64,000 bases of DNA from Arenibacter troitsensis (GTDB lineage: Bacteria; Bacteroidota; Bacteroidia; Flavobacteriales; Flavobacteriaceae): contig NZ_FXAO01000004.1 of assembly GCF_900177645.1 (NCBI RefSeq), forward strand, positions 92,177 to 156,176. The letters run 5' to 3'. The notes beneath the pieces were generated by a model that made no database searches, was not told the DNA's origin, and saw nothing but the letters and a program-made list of their open reading frames with translations. Of this stretch, positions 8,530-17,714 are shown piece after piece. Each line of letters starts with the position of its first letter. Position 1 is the stretch's first letter. The translations under genes and the position numbers were made by a program.

Positions 8530-9555
8530 TTAAAAAATCAGCGACCGATCCTGTGGCTCCAATGGCATAAAATTAACATCCAAGTATCCTCCGCTGGCAT
8601 TATCATCTGTGACTATTTGTGGTTTTCCCTTTATGGATTCCACTGAAAAACGGTGTATATGACCTGTAAAAATCCCCAAGAGATTAGGAGCGGAAAACAC
8701 CGCCTTATGAAAATCGAAGGTAGTTTTCGTATGTCCAGCTTCTGGCCACTTTAATCGTCCTTCCAGTTCAAAATTCCGATCAGAAGAAGCCCCCCAATCC
8801 GGATTTCCACATCCAAAACCAATGGACTTCCCTGGGGCATACATGGGTATATGCACCAATAGCACCAAGGGAACGTTGCTTGCAACCTGCTTTTTAAAAA
8901 AAACCAATTGATCTTCATTTATTTGATAGGTGGAATTGTCAATGGCCACGAATCGGATTCCCTTTACATCATAAAACGCCATTAGTGGATGCTTGCCCTG
9001 ATACAGCGGGAGCAGTCTATTTGCAATCCATTTGTCCCTCAAATCTTCCAACGGGCCTTCCATTCCCTCATAATGCCAATCATGATTGCCCGCAATATAA
9101 ATATATGGGATATTTATTTCTTTCAATTTGACTTGTACCCATTCGATGGCGGCTTCAGATGGAAAACTAAATATATCACCGATAAGGGTAATTAAATCCG
9201 CCTTGGATTCTTTGGCAAAATCCAAAGCCGCTTCGAAGGCCTGTTCCGGGTTGGTCAAATCCCCCGTTTTAAAGTGCCTGGTTTCATTGTAGGCCTTGGC
9301 CATACGCCCACTATACTTTCTAAATGGAACTCCCCGCTCATCATCCCTAAAGAGGTGTGTGTCGGCAATATGAACAATCTTTACCGGCTCTTTAATCGCC
9401 TCTGAAAAAAACTGAAGCCTATTTTCCTCTATAGTAACACAAAATTGAATTTCCTTTTCGGAGGAATTTGAAGCGGTTTCATTAGTTGAAAACTTGGTTA
9501 GTCCCAGCCCAAGGGATGCTGAAGCAGCATTTTTAAAAAATATTCGGCGTTTCAT
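8530..9555 (-). CDS. Tat-exported calcineurin-like metallophosphoesterase
   Basis: A 341-residue protein beginning MKRRIFFKNAASASLGLGL, a twin-arginine-type leader, so it is probably folded before export. The metal-binding motifs are all present in order: IADTHLF (D-x-H), IGDIFSF (GD), AGNHDWHYEG (GNHD), LLVHIPMY (H) and FTGHIHRF (GHxH). This is a dinuclear phosphatase or phosphodiesterase of the Metallophos family. It is the first gene of the sialidase/FAD cluster (59 bases to the next). Its substrate is not evident. Confidence 0.85.
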   Translation of the reverse strand: MKRRIFFKNAASASLGLGLTKFSTNETASNSSEKEIQFCVTIEENRLQFFSEAIKEPVKIVHIADTHLFRDDERGVPFRKYSGRMAKAYNETRHFKTGDLTNPEQAFEAALDFAKESKADLITLIGDIFSFPSEAAIEWVQVKLKEINIPYIYIAGNHDWHYEGMEGPLEDLRDKWIANRLLPLYQGKHPLMAFYDVKGIRFVAIDNSTYQINEDQLVFFKKQVASNVPLVLLVHIPMYAPGKSIGFGCGNPDWGASSDRNFELEGRLKWPEAGHTKTTFDFHKAVFSAPNLLGIFTGHIHRFSVESIKGKPQIVTDDNASGGYLDVNFMPLEPQDRSLIF

Positions 9556-9664
9556 TTTTTATAATTTTATTTTTATACCATCCAGAAAAAGCTATTGCAA
9601 TTGCCACAACCTGTATTTTATGGTTAAATTAACACAAATGACCATACCCCCAAATTTTGGAAGA

Positions 9665-10975
9665 TTATAAAACTAAGTTCCCTGCGAGCTGCTTAAGGAT
9701 TATCTCCGACAACTTTGCTTGAAATTTGGCGTTGCTATGACGCACCTTTGCATTGATATAATTTAATTGGGCGGTCCTAAATTCAATGGTAGGGATGATT
9801 CCTATTTTATATTTTTCAACAGTAATCTCCATATTCTCCTGTGCAATAGCCTCATTTTTTCCTTCCAATTCAATTAGACTTATATTGGTAAGGTAAGTTT
9901 GGTAGGTAGTGTTCAGCAAGGACATTAGTTCTTGTGTACGTTGGGCAATGGCCACTTCCGAATTTTCAATCTGAATCTTCGCTATTTTCTCATTTCGATT
10001 TTGATTAAACCCGTCAAAGACGTTTAGACTTGCACCAAAACCATAGTTCCATCCCCTTGAATTTGAATTGGTCGTAAAACCCAAACTGGATTCGGTGCGC
10101 CCAAAGTTATAACCTGTACTGGCAAAAATTGTGGGGTAACGCAATGCCCTGGTTTGTTTCAACTCCAGTTCACTGATCTTTTTGTTAATCTGTTCCGCCT
10201 GTAGACTAGGATTCTCTTTGCCCACCAGGGTTTCAAGTTCGGTCAATTGCAATGCTTGGTCCACAAAAATTTCGGGTACCACCTCAAAATCTATCTTCAG
10301 ATCGCGTGCCAGGTACTCGTTCAATTGAACCTTGGTATTAACATACAACTCCTTTTGCCGCTGCATTAAAGTTTTATCCGTATTTAGGTCCACCTGGGCG
10401 TTAAGCACTTCCAATTTTGAGGCTTTTCCAATGGTAAAGCGGTTATAGGCCAGGTCCACCCTTTGTTCAGAGATAATAATGGTACTGTCCAAGGCCGTAA
10501 GCTGCTGTTTCTGCTGCACAAGATCAAAATAGGTAATCATAACCTCCCCTACCTTGTTAAGGATAACTTGTTTTAATTGTGCCTCTCCCAATTTTTGGGT
10601 TTCTTTTAACTGTTCATAATCAGCAAACATTTTTAAACCATCAAACAAGGTCCAATCCAAGGCAATCCCATAATTGAGACTATTGTTCCTGGCATTGTCC
10701 CTTTCTACCTTAGTCCCATCCGATCGGGTCTGACTTAAATTCTGGATGCTATTATTATCGGTTAGGCCGAGCGCTACTTGAGGTAGCATCCCTGCATTGC
10801 CCACACTTACGGAAACCTCATCTATTTGTAGCTCATTGGCCGCAATCTTTATCTGATAGTTGTTCTCCAAGGCAATTTGGACCGCTTCTTCTACCGTTAG
10901 TATTTCCTGTCCCGTTAGGAGCTTGGTGAAGCCAAAGAAAACAAACAGTATGACAGTGTAATTATAGTTATTCAT
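9665..10975 (-). CDS. TolC-family outer-membrane efflux protein
   Basis: Outer-membrane channel of the RND efflux system encoded by the two upstream genes. I chose the ATG at 10975, one base after the RND stop, because it gives a good signal peptide (ILFVFFGFTKLLTGQ); a longer open frame overlaps the RND gene and has no leader. About 436 residues. Two OEP repeats are seen, starting LTVEEAVQIALENNYQIKIA, with long helical stretches such as RVDLAYNRFTIGKASKLEVL and MEITVEKYKIGIIPTIEF, the classic TolC hairpin signatures. Confidence 0.92.
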   Translation of the reverse strand: MNNYNYTVILFVFFGFTKLLTGQEILTVEEAVQIALENNYQIKIAANELQIDEVSVSVGNAGMLPQVALGLTDNNSIQNLSQTRSDGTKVERDNARNNSLNYGIALDWTLFDGLKMFADYEQLKETQKLGEAQLKQVILNKVGEVMITYFDLVQQKQQLTALDSTIIISEQRVDLAYNRFTIGKASKLEVLNAQVDLNTDKTLMQRQKELYVNTKVQLNEYLARDLKIDFEVVPEIFVDQALQLTELETLVGKENPSLQAEQINKKISELELKQTRALRYPTIFASTGYNFGRTESSLGFTTNSNSRGWNYGFGASLNVFDGFNQNRNEKIAKIQIENSEVAIAQRTQELMSLLNTTYQTYLTNISLIELEGKNEAIAQENMEITVEKYKIGIIPTIEFRTAQLNYINAKVRHSNAKFQAKLSEIILKQLAGNLVL

Positions 10976-10976
10976 T

Positions 10977-13900
10977 TTAATAGGATTCGAGGGCTTTAAA
11001 CTCAGGATGTTGTTTTTTCTCCCTAGACCATAGGAAATACAATGCCGGAATAACGAATAAAGTGAGTACCAATGAGAACATGGTCCCCCCAATAATTACG
11101 ACCCCCATACCTATACGGCTGGTGGAGGCCGCACCTAAGGACAAGGCTATGGGCAAAGCTCCCAAGGCTATGGTTAGACTGGTCATAAGAATGGGCCTTA
11201 ATCTGGATTCCGATGCTTTTAAAACGGCCTCCAATTTAGACATCCCTTCCTCCCTAAGTTGATTGGCAAATTCCACTATTAAAATACCATTCTTGGTAAC
11301 CAGTCCAATGAGCATTATGGTACCTATTTGGCTAAAGATATTCCAGGTCTGGCCAAAAAGCCATAAGGAAAACATAGCGCCGGCAACGGCCATGGGTACT
11401 GTAAGAATTATAATTATTGGATCTATGAAACTTTCAAATTGGGCTGCCAATATCAGAAATATAAGAAGTAGGGCAAGGCCAAACGCAAACAAGGTATTGG
11501 AACTGCTCTCCACAAAATCCCGGGATTCCCCTCCCAAATCCGTTGTAAAGCTTTCATCAAGTACTTTTTCCTTAATTTCCTCCATAGCGGCTATTCCGTC
11601 ACTAAGGCTCTTCCCCGGAGCCAGATTTGCGAAAACCGTGGCCGAGGTATACCTATTGTTGTGAAACAATTGGGGGGGACTACTATGTTCGGATGTAGAA
11701 ACGAGATTGTCCAATTGAATGAGGAGACCATCGTTATTCTTTACAAATATGGAAGTAAGATCCAAAGGCGCATCCCTGTCCTTTTTATCAAATTGGCCAA
11801 TAACCTGATATTGCTTACCATTCATTAAAAAATACCCAAAACGTTGCCCACTGAGGGATAATTGCAAGGTTTGCGCCACGTCCAATACAGAAACCCCCAA
11901 ACTTTCCGCCTTTTCCCTATTTATGGTTACATAGAGTTCTGGTTTATCAAATTTCAGGTTTACGTCGGTAAAGGAAAAAGTTTCATTATTTTCGGCCTCC
12001 TGCATAAATTCAGGAATTTTTTCCTTCAGCTTTTGAAAATTCTGCGCCTGTATAATATATTGTATTGGCGCTCCTCCACGGCGATTTACCGCGATTGTTG
12101 GACGTTCGGATACATTGGATTTTCCGCCCACATAAGATTTTGCCCATCTTCCAAGATCTTCTGCAATTTCCTTTTGGGACCGCTCCCTTTCATGGGGTTC
12201 TACCAGCGCAATATTTGCCCGACCACTGTTCACCGAAGAAGTGGTACCGAAGCCTGGGGAGGTAAGTACCAAACTTACCTTTTTTTCCGGGATAGAATCG
12301 TTGATCAAATTTGTAATATCATCCATTAAACGATCCATATATTCATAGGAAGAACCTTCCGGGGCCGTAACGCTCAAGCGTATAAAACTACGATCGTCAT
12401 AGGGTGCCGTTTCCTTTTGAAGCAGACCGTAAAAAAGGGCAATAAGCCCTATACATGCCAGTAATATTGGGAAACTCATCCATTTTCTTCTCATAAAAGC
12501 GCCTAATGCACTGGCATAGGATTGATTCATTTTCACAAAATAGCGCTCCGTGAAATTATAAAATTTGGAATGGCTCTGCTTTCCTGGCTTAATTAGATAA
12601 GCGTTTAGCATTGGGGTCAAGGTGAGCGAGACAAAAGCCGACACCAATACCGCCGAACCCAGGACGACGCCAAATTCCCTAAACAACCGGCCCACAAAAC
12701 CCTCTAGGAATATAACAGGGAGAAAAACCGCCGCAAGGGTAATGGATATAGATATCACCGCAAAGAAAATCTCGTTGGAACCCTTTATCGCGGCCTCGAT
12801 CGGGCTCATCCCGGCCTCCACCTTTCTATAGATATTTTCGGTGACTACAATTCCATCATCCACAACAAGTCCCGTTGCCAGAACAATGGCCAAAAGGGTA
12901 AGGACATTGATAGAAAACCCGAACAACCACATTATGAAGAATGTGGCTATTAAAGATACCGGTATATCTATCAACGGACGCATGGCCATTGACCAATTTC
13001 TAAAAAACAGATATATGACCAATATTACCAGGATAATGGATATCAACAAAGTTTCCGCAACTTCCGTAACGGCCTTTCTAACAAAAACGGTATCATCTAT
13101 TACAATGTTTAATTTAAACCCTTCGGGCAGGTCCTTCTTCAGCTTTTCATACTCCAGATAGAATTTATCCGCAATTTCCAAATAATTAGTGCCAGGTTGC
13201 GGTATAACGGCAATAGCGACCATAGGCTGACCGGAATCGCTCATCTTGGTCTCCATATTCTCCCCTTCCAAAGAAGCCTTGCCAATATCACTTAGGCGCA
13301 CCAATTTTTCACCATCGGCCCTGATTATAATATTATTAAAGCCTTCCTCGGAATCAAGGTTACCAATGGTCTTAACCGTAATTTCGGTATTATCACCCGT
13401 TAATTTCCCCGAAGGCAACTCCACATTCTGTGCCAACAGCGCACTACGCACTTCTGCCACGGTCAATCCATAGGATGCCAATTTGAAAGGGTCTATCCAC
13501 AAGCGCATGGCATACCTCCGTTGCCCCCATATTTGAACGCTACTTACTCCGGGGATGGTCTCTATTCTTTGGGATATCACATTTTCGGCATAATCCGAAA
13601 GCTCCAGAATATTTTTACTATCGCTCTGTATGGTCATGGAAAGTATCCTATCCGCATCGGCATCGGATTTTGAGACTACCGGAGGGGCATCAAGATCATC
13701 GGGCAGACTTCTTACCGCCTGTGACACCTTATCACGGACATCGTTGGCTGCATCCTCTAAATTTTTATCGAGATTAAACTCTATACTAATGGAACTGGAT
13801 CCTTGTATACTGGAAGAAGTTATGTTCCTAATACCATCGATGGAATTTATGGCCTTCTCCAAGGGTTCCGTAATCTGGGATTCAATAATATCTGCATTGG

Positions 13901-14060
13901 CCCCCGAGTAATTGGTACGTACCGAAACTTGGGCGGGATCTATGGACGGAAATTCACGAACTCCCAAATAGGAAAAGCCGATAATCCCGAATAAAATGAT
14001 GACCAAATTCATTACAATAGTAAGTACCGGACGTTTAATACTTAATGTAGATAGGCTCAT
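10977..14060 (-). CDS. RND efflux pump, inner-membrane transporter (HAE1/AcrB type)
   Basis: A 1027-residue proton-driven exporter of the AcrB/MexB class. The N terminus LSIKRPVLTIVMNLVII is the usual first membrane helix. The helix-4 motif ATGLVVDDGIVVTENIYR carries the two proton-relay aspartates of the hydrophobe/amphiphile family. The second half repeats the fold (FESFIDPIIIILTVPMAVAG, GLVTKNGILIVEFANQL). Twelve membrane segments and two large periplasmic loops are expected. Its start overlaps the adaptor gene by four bases (ATGA). Substrates are unknown, probably hydrophobic compounds. Confidence 0.95.
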   Translation of the reverse strand: MSLSTLSIKRPVLTIVMNLVIILFGIIGFSYLGVREFPSIDPAQVSVRTNYSGANADIIESQITEPLEKAINSIDGIRNITSSSIQGSSSISIEFNLDKNLEDAANDVRDKVSQAVRSLPDDLDAPPVVSKSDADADRILSMTIQSDSKNILELSDYAENVISQRIETIPGVSSVQIWGQRRYAMRLWIDPFKLASYGLTVAEVRSALLAQNVELPSGKLTGDNTEITVKTIGNLDSEEGFNNIIIRADGEKLVRLSDIGKASLEGENMETKMSDSGQPMVAIAVIPQPGTNYLEIADKFYLEYEKLKKDLPEGFKLNIVIDDTVFVRKAVTEVAETLLISIILVILVIYLFFRNWSMAMRPLIDIPVSLIATFFIMWLFGFSINVLTLLAIVLATGLVVDDGIVVTENIYRKVEAGMSPIEAAIKGSNEIFFAVISISITLAAVFLPVIFLEGFVGRLFREFGVVLGSAVLVSAFVSLTLTPMLNAYLIKPGKQSHSKFYNFTERYFVKMNQSYASALGAFMRRKWMSFPILLACIGLIALFYGLLQKETAPYDDRSFIRLSVTAPEGSSYEYMDRLMDDITNLINDSIPEKKVSLVLTSPGFGTTSSVNSGRANIALVEPHERERSQKEIAEDLGRWAKSYVGGKSNVSERPTIAVNRRGGAPIQYIIQAQNFQKLKEKIPEFMQEAENNETFSFTDVNLKFDKPELYVTINREKAESLGVSVLDVAQTLQLSLSGQRFGYFLMNGKQYQVIGQFDKKDRDAPLDLTSIFVKNNDGLLIQLDNLVSTSEHSSPPQLFHNNRYTSATVFANLAPGKSLSDGIAAMEEIKEKVLDESFTTDLGGESRDFVESSSNTLFAFGLALLLIFLILAAQFESFIDPIIIILTVPMAVAGAMFSLWLFGQTWNIFSQIGTIMLIGLVTKNGILIVEFANQLREEGMSKLEAVLKASESRLRPILMTSLTIALGALPIALSLGAASTSRIGMGVVIIGGTMFSLVLTLFVIPALYFLWSREKKQHPEFKALESY

Positions 14061-15139
14061 TGTTCCGCAGTAATAGATTCAGTTTCCTTTAGTAACACCT
14101 TTACAGGAGTACCGTCCTTTAAGGCCATTACTCCATAAGTAAGTACAGTATCCCCAACCTTTAATCCTGAAACAATCCGTACGGAGCTTCCGGTACGAGC
14201 ACCAATTTCCACATCTATCTCCTTGGCCTTGCCGTTCTCAACGATAAAAATTTTCTTACCATTCTGAACAGGAATCAAAGATTCACTGGGTACCAATAAG
14301 GCATCGTTGACCGTTTCCAAGGGCAATATTACATTGGCAAAAGCACCAGGAAATAGTTTGCCCCCGGGGTTCTCGGCCGTAGCCCTCATTTTTAGGGTCC
14401 TAGTGGCAACCTCCACCTCTGGTTCAATTGCATATATCTTTGCACTGTATTCCTCCTTGGAATCGGCTGTGGTAAAAGTAAAGGATGTACCTACTTTAAT
14501 CTGGGTGGCATATTTCTCGGGAATTGAAAAAGTAATCTTTAGTTGATCTGTATTCACCAATTTGGCCACGGGCGTAGCCGGACTAACATAGGTCCCTTTT
14601 GAAATGGAGCGAAGTCCTATAATGCCAGAAAATGGAGCACGTACAGTTGCCTTTGACAATTGAGCGGCTATTAATTCGGATTCTGCACTGGCCGATTGAA
14701 AATCGGCGCTAGCAATATCATATTCCTCTTGACTGATGGCTTGCTTTTCCAATAGTAATTTTGCCCTCCTTTCATTTTCGGACGCCAACTTCTGGGCGGT
14801 CCTTACTTTGGACAATTGTGCTTGTAACTCAATATCGTTCACCTTGAACAACACCTGGCCCTGGGCTACCTTGCTCCCCTCGTCGAAATTTATACTTTCC
14901 ACCACGCCAGATACCTCACTTCGTATCTCTATTTGCTCGTTTGCCTCTAGCGTACCGGACAGGGAAATATTATCATTAAACTGTTGGGGACCAAGAACCA
15001 TTCCCGAAACCATAGGGACCGTACCGCTGCCGACAGAACTTCCCGGTTTGACACCTTGATTATTACGCATAATACGATAGGTTACCAAACCTCCCAATCC
15101 AATCAGCAATAAAGTATAAACAATGTATTTTATTTTCAT
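14057..15139 (-). CDS. RND efflux pump, periplasmic adaptor (membrane fusion protein)
   Basis: A 360-residue membrane fusion protein joining the RND pump to TolC. Features in order: an N-terminal anchor (about 6-22), a lipoyl half-motif SGTLEANEQIEIRSEVSG, a coiled-coil hairpin (KVRTAQKLASENERRAKLLL), the second half-motif ATVRAPFSGIIGLRSISKG, a beta-barrel and the membrane-proximal domain. It is the first gene of the operon adaptor - pump - TolC, so its regulatory region lies in the 700-base gap to the right; no dedicated regulator gene is next to it. Confidence 0.93.
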   Translation of the reverse strand: MKIKYIVYTLLLIGLGGLVTYRIMRNNQGVKPGSSVGSGTVPMVSGMVLGPQQFNDNISLSGTLEANEQIEIRSEVSGVVESINFDEGSKVAQGQVLFKVNDIELQAQLSKVRTAQKLASENERRAKLLLEKQAISQEEYDIASADFQSASAESELIAAQLSKATVRAPFSGIIGLRSISKGTYVSPATPVAKLVNTDQLKITFSIPEKYATQIKVGTSFTFTTADSKEEYSAKIYAIEPEVEVATRTLKMRATAENPGGKLFPGAFANVILPLETVNDALLVPSESLIPVQNGKKIFIVENGKAKEIDVEIGARTGSSVRIVSGLKVGDTVLTYGVMALKDGTPVKVLLKETESITAEQ

Positions 15140-15834
15140 AATTTCTGGAGATAGGATCCTATACTAAAAGCATTAACAAGACACTAACAAATCTAATTCT
15201 TATGACCTATTTTTAAGAATAGTTAAACTTTATTTAACATTGATTAACATAAAACCAAATTTTTAACCCAGATGTTTAGGATAAAACCAAAAAACCACAA
15301 GGTTTCTTAAAGATTTTTAGTCAGACGCAACCCCAATTTAGAAAATAGTAAGCATTAGAAAGGTTGGCAAGGAATGAATTTGATTGCTCCTGCCCAGAAT
15401 TACAGCTGTGGAATCTTATTTATTCCTAGGTCTTTAGGGAAGCCTAACTTGCCTATTATTGTTATCAAATGAATTTTATGGTGTAAGTATAAATGTATCC
15501 AATTCCAATTCCGTATCTCCTTGATTGGACATCATCAAATTCCGTTAAAATTGAATGGGATCGATTTGGAAAGTCATTACAAATTGATATTGAAATCCAG
15601 TTTGAATTACCGAGAGCCATTTTTAAATTTCACTTCAGACCTATTGTAATAATCAAAAATCAATAATTTATCCAATTTTGGACCTATTGTGATGCCTTCT
15701 GAAGCACAGGGAGCCCTAATCTTCTACTATAATAATTGGACATTGTGATTCTAAGTAAGAAAAATGTCAAAACTGATCTATGTCATATGAATTCTAGTAA
15801 ATACGCAATAAATTAAGTTTTAAAATACTGTGTC
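15140..15834 (+). other. Long intergenic region with a 57-codon ORF
   Basis: 695 bases separate the divergent efflux operon and the TonB gene. The DNA is AT-rich and holds no RNA gene or repeat that I recognise, and no convincing TAnnTTTG box. A single short ORF runs from ATG 15493 to TAA 15666 (57 residues). It has ordinary amino-acid composition but no recognisable domain and no clear ribosome binding site. It could be a small gene, a decayed gene or chance. Confidence 0.5.
15493..15666 (+). CDS. Possible small protein or gene remnant, 57 aa
   Basis: An ATG-to-TAA ORF inside the 695-base gap. The product begins MYPIPIPYLLDWTSSNSV and ends in a basic, hydrophobic stretch with EIQFELPRAIFKFHF. 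It has no signal peptide and no family that I recognise. It is included only because the sequence looks protein-like and nothing else explains this part of the gap. Confidence 0.2.
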   Translation: MYPIPIPYLLDWTSSNSVKIEWDRFGKSLQIDIEIQFELPRAIFKFHFRPIVIIKNQ

Positions 15835-16560
15835 ATGGAACCCAAAAAAAATCCTAGGGCAGATTTAAACAAAAAAAGTGGCCTTTTCTTTGTAATGGGC
15901 CTAGTTATAGTACTATTTGTAGTATGGAGGGCGTTGGAACTAAAAACGTATCCCAAAGCAAATACAGCCACAGAGCAGTTGACGGTAACAGATTATTTGG
16001 AAGAAAAAGTACCGGTTACCGAAGCATTGAATGTTCCCCCACCACCCCCTCCCCCAGCGGCTCCCGAAGTAATAGAGATTGTTGAGGATGTGGTCGAAAT
16101 AGAGGAAACGGTGATTCAAAGTACAGAAATAAATCAGGAAACAGTAGTGGAACAGGCTCCTTTAAAGGTTGAGGACATAACAGTGGTGGAAGAAGAAGAG
16201 GAAGATGTTGAAGTGCCTTTTGCCATAATCGAAAATGTTCCCGTTTTTCCAGGTTGCAAGGAAACCTCTAACGAAGCCCAGAAAGCTTGTTTTCAGAAAA
16301 AAATCCAAGAGCACATCATGAAACAATTTACCTATCCCGATGTGGCCGTGGAATTGGGCATTGAAGGCAAGGTATATGTACAATTTATTATTGACAATAC
16401 CGGTACCATAACCAATATTAGAACAAGGGGTCCGGACAAGTTATTGGAAAAGGAAGCCCACCGGATCATTGCGGCATTACCTCAAATGACGCCCGGAAAG
16501 CAAAGGGGAAGGGCCGTAAAGGTTCCCTATACCATCCCAATAACATTTAGGTTACAATAA
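15835..16560 (+). CDS. TonB-family energy transducer
   Basis: Couples the proton motive force to TonB-dependent outer-membrane transporters, of which the SusC protein at 38.7-41.9 kb is one. The 241-residue protein has a short cytoplasmic start, one membrane helix (about 19-35, FFVMGLVIVLFVVW), a proline run near residues 64-72, an acidic EEEEEDVE linker and a C-terminal TonB domain (about 160-241). The domain has the motifs FTYPDVAVELGIEGKVYVQF and VPYTIPITFRL. No ExbB or ExbD gene is adjacent. Confidence 0.92.
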   Translation: MEPKKNPRADLNKKSGLFFVMGLVIVLFVVWRALELKTYPKANTATEQLTVTDYLEEKVPVTEALNVPPPPPPPAAPEVIEIVEDVVEIEETVIQSTEINQETVVEQAPLKVEDITVVEEEEEDVEVPFAIIENVPVFPGCKETSNEAQKACFQKKIQEHIMKQFTYPDVAVELGIEGKVYVQFIIDNTGTITNIRTRGPDKLLEKEAHRIIAALPQMTPGKQRGRAVKVPYTIPITFRLQ

Positions 16561-16605
16561 AGCAATCCACTCCTTTCGAAATCCATTTTACCAAGAACTA
16601 TAGAC

Positions 16606-17508
16606 CTAAGATTTAGCCTTTTTATAACTGATTAATTGTTGAGGGCCGTCCAGTAATATTCTAACAATCTGTAAGGTGCCATCATCCTTTGTAGCTATCT
16701 CCCATTTTATGAGGGCAATGGTTCCCTTCTGTATTTCAATCCCCGTAATACTCCGCGGGTGAACACAACTACCATCGTTAAAAAAAGGTATTTCGCCCGG
16801 AGAAGGAAAGCGTGGCCTATGGGTATGGCCAACTATCGTCAGCAATTCATTGTTGGCCAAAATCCATTTTTTTATGCGTCTTTCAATCTTGATAAGCTCC
16901 TTATAATTTTTGGCCGGACTTGTAGGATCGGCAATACCCCATACCTGTAGGGGTTTCCATAGAACACGTACCAAGAACCTGCCCCAGCGCCAAAAGGTAT
17001 AGTTCCACCAGTCCGCTTGGTGCCCATGGGTCAAAAACAACTCTTGACCACTGTTGTTATGTTTTAAAACTATGGCTTCGTGATAAGTAATATCCTCGAA
17101 CAATTCTTTGTTGCAATCGTCAATAGGCTCAAAATAGGATGACAAATTCTTTTTCACATACATTGGGTCTTTATAAACCATGTCATGATTTCCCCAAATC
17201 ATATGGAGTCTTTTCTCCAGGTGAAATTGCTTTAAAAGTTTATATACGTTCTTATGCGCCGTAAATATGGAGTCAAAGTTGAGATTCTCCCATAGTTCAT
17301 CACCGTCGCCCAATTCACAGTAGGTAAATCCCTCGTTAAAGTAGTGCCTTAGGGCATGAAAATAAATATTGCGATTATTTGCAAATTCGTCGGCAAAACT
17401 ACTATCTCCTCTATGGCAGTCACTAAATAGTATAATTTTGGAGCTGTCGTCAAAGGGCAGGATCTTGGCATTTTTATAGGCCCTGGACAATCTGGCAGAT
17501 GAGGTCAT
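16606..17508 (-). CDS. Calcineurin-like metallophosphoesterase, cytosolic
   Basis: A 300-residue protein without signal peptide. The metal site motifs are visible: FSDCHRGD (D-x-H) near 30, LGDGDELWE near 66, WGNHDMVY near 103, LTHGHQADWW near 165 and VGHTHRPRF near 223. The compact arrangement recalls UDP-2,3-diacylglucosamine hydrolase-like enzymes, but the long spacing and the C-terminal part do not allow a firm substrate. It is convergent with tonB and divergent from the GAF gene, about 200 bases from that start. Confidence 0.8.
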   Translation of the reverse strand: MTSSARLSRAYKNAKILPFDDSSKIILFSDCHRGDSSFADEFANNRNIYFHALRHYFNEGFTYCELGDGDELWENLNFDSIFTAHKNVYKLLKQFHLEKRLHMIWGNHDMVYKDPMYVKKNLSSYFEPIDDCNKELFEDITYHEAIVLKHNNSGQELFLTHGHQADWWNYTFWRWGRFLVRVLWKPLQVWGIADPTSPAKNYKELIKIERRIKKWILANNELLTIVGHTHRPRFPSPGEIPFFNDGSCVHPRSITGIEIQKGTIALIKWEIATKDDGTLQIVRILLDGPQQLISYKKAKS

Positions 17509-17714
17509 TGGTTTTGGGTCAAAAGTTAATACTTTTTAATGGAAGACTTTGAGGTTTATTAGGTATGTTCTAAAAAAATATGGACATATAATATGCCCAA
17601 ACAACAGACATTCGTTATATAAACCTAGATCAAGTTTATGGCAATTTGGACACTTTGGGGAAAGAAAGCAATTTCTTTTGTAATTTTACGGTCCAAATTT
17701 GGACTAAGGGTAAA

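Noticed and set aside
12841..13161. Serine/threonine/isoleucine-rich plus-strand ORFs across the RND pump
   Set aside because: Antisense reading of membrane-helix codons; the RND reading on the minus strand is unambiguous.
16606..17508. Assignment as LpxH
   Set aside because: The phosphoesterase motifs fit, but no LpxH-specific residues were clear and related cytosolic enzymes share them.
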